DNA from: Actinomycetota bacterium
GTDB taxonomy: Bacteria; Actinomycetota; Acidimicrobiia; Acidimicrobiales; Ilumatobacteraceae
NCBI GenBank assembly: GCA_018882725.1
Contig: VERK01000099.1
Coordinates: 1-7,792, forward strand
Direction: 5' to 3'
DNA: 7,792 nucleotides
Positions 5,814 through 7,792 of the stretch are shown here, piece after piece. The notes below the pieces were generated by a model, which worked only from the letters and a program-made list of their open reading frames with translations, was not told the DNA's origin and searched no databases. Position numbers and translations under genes: made by a program. Positions within the stretch are counted from its first letter, which is position 1. Each line of letters begins with the position of its first letter.

Positions 5814-7792
5814 TTAGTTCGTGGCCTGTTCGGCTGGCGGCACCAACTCGTTCAGCAGACGCAGGACGTATGACACGGGCTCGTCGCGGCGCGAGATCGG
5901 GACGATGATCTGCTGGAGGGCTTCCTTAACGATGGCGTCCTTGGCCAGGCGCTTCAGGCGCATCGACTCCGACACCTTGAGCACGAGTGGTGCGATGCGC
6001 GCATCGGACACGGAGACGACCATCTCCTTGATCCCGAGTCGATGGCATTCGGCACGGAGGCGTCCGACGTCGAGCAGCATGGCAGCCGGTTCGGGAACCG
6101 GGCCGTAGCGGTCGACCCATTCGTCGCGGATGTCGTCCACCTCGGCCGCGGTGGTGACCGTGGCGAGTCGACGGTACGCCTCGAGTCGCAACTCTTCCTT
6201 GGCGACATAGTCCTTCGGAAGGAACGCGTTGCTCGGAACGTCGATCTTGATCTCGGAGGGCGCCGTGGCCGCCTCACCCTTCATCTCACCCACGGCCTCG
6301 GTGACCATCTGGCAATAGAGGTCGTAACCCACCGCAGCGATGTGGCCGCTCTGCGCTTCACCGAGAAGGTTGCCCGCGCCGCGGATCTCGAGGTCGCGCA
6401 TCGCGATCTTGAAGCCGGAACCGAGATCGGTCGCTTCACCGATCGTCCGGAGTCGTTCGTACGCGTCCTCCGAGAGCGACTTGTCGCGAGGGTGGAACAA
6501 GTAGGCGTACGCGCGTTGCCCGCTGCGACCGACACGTCCGCGCAACTGGTGCATCTGCCCGAGGCCCAATAGGTCGGCGCGCTCGACCACGAGCGTGTTC
6601 ACCGCGGGCATGTCGATGCCGCTCTCGATGATGGTGGTGCACACGAGTACGTCGTAGTTGCCGTCCCAGAAGTCGAGGACGACTTGCTCGAGGGTTCCTT
6701 CGTCCATCTGGCCGTGGGCCACGGCGATTCGAGCCTCGGGGACCAGCTCGCGCAATCGACTGGCGCATTCGTCGATCGACTGCACGCGGTTGTGCACCCA
6801 GAACACCTGGCCTTCGCGGAGGAGTTCGCGGCGGATGGCTTCGACGGCCACTCGTTCGTCGTATTGGCCCACGAACGTGAGGATCGGTTGACGATCGGCC
6901 GGCGGTGTCTGGAGCAGGCTCAGATCGCGAATACCGACCAGACTCATCTCGAGGGTGCGCGGAATCGGCGTGGCCGACAACGTGAGCACGTCGACGTTCG
7001 TCTTGAGGTGCTTCATGGCTTCTTTGTGCTGTACGCCGAAGCGTTGTTCTTCGTCCACCACCAGAAGTCCCAGGTTCTTGAACTTCACGCCACTCGCCAG
7101 CAGTCGATGAGTGCCGATCACACAGTCGACGTCGCCGTTCTCGATACCAGCGATGACTCGATTGGCTTCGGCCGTCGTGAGGAAGCGCGAGAGCACTTCC
7201 ACGCGGATGGGATAGCCAGCGAATCGCTCGGCAAAGGTGTTGCCATGTTGTGACGCGAGAAGAGTGGTGGGGACGAGTACCGCCACTTGTCGTCCGTCCT
7301 GGATGGCCTTGAACGCGGCGCGCACCGCCACTTCGGTCTTGCCGAATCCGACGTCGCCGCACACCAGTCGGTCCATCGGGTAGGTCCGTTCCATGTCGGA
7401 CTTGATCTCGTCGATGGCCTTCTTCTGATCGGGAGTTTCGACGTATGGAAACGCGTCTTCCATGGCGTGCTGCCACGGAGTGTCGATGGGAAAGGCCGGT
7501 CGCTCGGCTGTCACGCGCTTCTGGTAGAGCACCACGAGTTCTTGCGCGATCTCGCGGACGGCGCTGCGCACCTTCGACTTCGAACGCGCGAAGTCGGCGC
7601 CTCCGAGGCGGTGGAGGGTGGGAGTCTCGCCACCCACGTACTGGCGAACCGCATCGATTTGGTCGGACGGAACGTAGAGCTTGTCGCCGCCCTTGTACGC
7701 GAGCAGAAGGTAATCGCGTTCGATGCCGCCGATGGTGCGCTTCACCATGCCCTCGTACTTGCCCACACCGTGCACGTAGTGCACGACGTAGT
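5814..7792 (-). CDS. mfd: Transcription-repair coupling factor Mfd (C-terminal 658 residues; 5' end outside window)
   Basis: DNA translocase that pushes stalled RNA polymerase off lesions and recruits UvrA for nucleotide excision repair. The frame is open to the window edge; upstream of a GTG at 7784 the codons still encode YVV, joining HYVHGVGKYEGMV, the start of the CarD-like RNA-polymerase-interacting domain, so that GTG is internal. Seen next: Walker A GDVGFGKT (7335-7358), DEEQ box (7044-7055), SATPIPRTLEMSL, helicase motif VI RGRVGRSGQ and AGNLLG of the translocation region, then the TRCF C-terminal domain (about 6256-5950, with LPKDY and LRLEAYRRL). It ends with TAA at 5814. The UvrB-like N-terminal modules, roughly the first 500 residues of a protein near 1,150, are not in the window. 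It appears to lead the downstream genes as an operon. No defect is visible. Confidence 0.98.
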   Translation of the reverse strand, partial: YVVHYVHGVGKYEGMVKRTIGGIERDYLLLAYKGGDKLYVPSDQIDAVRQYVGGETPTLHRLGGADFARSKSKVRSAVREIAQELVVLYQKRVTAERPAFPIDTPWQHAMEDAFPYVETPDQKKAIDEIKSDMERTYPMDRLVCGDVGFGKTEVAVRAAFKAIQDGRQVAVLVPTTLLASQHGNTFAERFAGYPIRVEVLSRFLTTAEANRVIAGIENGDVDCVIGTHRLLASGVKFKNLGLLVVDEEQRFGVQHKEAMKHLKTNVDVLTLSATPIPRTLEMSLVGIRDLSLLQTPPADRQPILTFVGQYDERVAVEAIRRELLREGQVFWVHNRVQSIDECASRLRELVPEARIAVAHGQMDEGTLEQVVLDFWDGNYDVLVCTTIIESGIDMPAVNTLVVERADLLGLGQMHQLRGRVGRSGQRAYAYLFHPRDKSLSEDAYERLRTIGEATDLGSGFKIAMRDLEIRGAGNLLGEAQSGHIAAVGYDLYCQMVTEAVGEMKGEAATAPSEIKIDVPSNAFLPKDYVAKEELRLEAYRRLATVTTAAEVDDIRDEWVDRYGPVPEPAAMLLDVGRLRAECHRLGIKEMVVSVSDARIAPLVLKVSESMRLKRLAKDAIVKEALQQIIVPISRRDEPVSYVLRLLNELVPPAEQATN

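Overview
The window is GC-rich DNA in which all six genes lie on the minus strand and are packed head to tail. The only gap longer than 60 bp is the 129 bp upstream of the last gene. Read in the direction of transcription, from high to low coordinates, the order is: 3' two-thirds of mfd (transcription-repair coupling factor); a secreted lipoprotein of the SurA/parvulin type; a two-domain MazG protein (tetrapyrrole-methylase-like plus MazG NTP pyrophosphohydrolase); eno (enolase); a short membrane coiled-coil divisome protein of the FtsB/DivIC family; and, after the gap, the 5' 492 codons of a molybdenum hydroxylase large subunit (CoxL-like, form II motif). Both terminal genes run off the window.

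The block mfd, mazG, lipoprotein, eno, ftsB/divIC is a conserved actinobacterial neighbourhood (compare mfd, mazG, lpqU, eno and a DivIC-like gene in Mycobacterium tuberculosis). With the high GC, the frequent GTG starts and the FtsB with a long basic N-terminus, this points to an actinobacterium. The sequence would suit an environmental lineage such as Acidimicrobiia, but I cannot prove the class. The usual next genes, DUF501 and ppx, are not seen after ftsB; the molybdenum hydroxylase sits there instead.

Spacings of 9 bp (mfd to lipoprotein), 26 bp (lipoprotein to mazG), 9 bp (mazG to eno) and 57 bp (eno to ftsB) suggest one operon with coupled translation. It mixes genome maintenance (Mfd, MazG house-cleaning), envelope protein folding, glycolysis and cell division. 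The molybdenum hydroxylase is probably a separate unit: its 129-bp leader holds a perfect 7-bp dyad, a possible -10 and a cluster of GTGAC/GTCAC pentamers.

This is mostly an ordinary core-genome region; I see no mobile element, CRISPR array, RNA gene or undescribed multi-gene system. The points worth a second look are: mazG, whose conserved N-terminus continues 45 codons upstream of the first ATG/GTG/TTG codon, implying a CTG or ATC start or a sequence error; the form II (AYRGAGR) active-site loop of the CoxL-like protein; a 14-bp tandem repeat that supplies the ftsB stop codon; mutually exclusive small hairpins before the molybdenum hydroxylase; and loss of both parvulin histidines in the lipoprotein.
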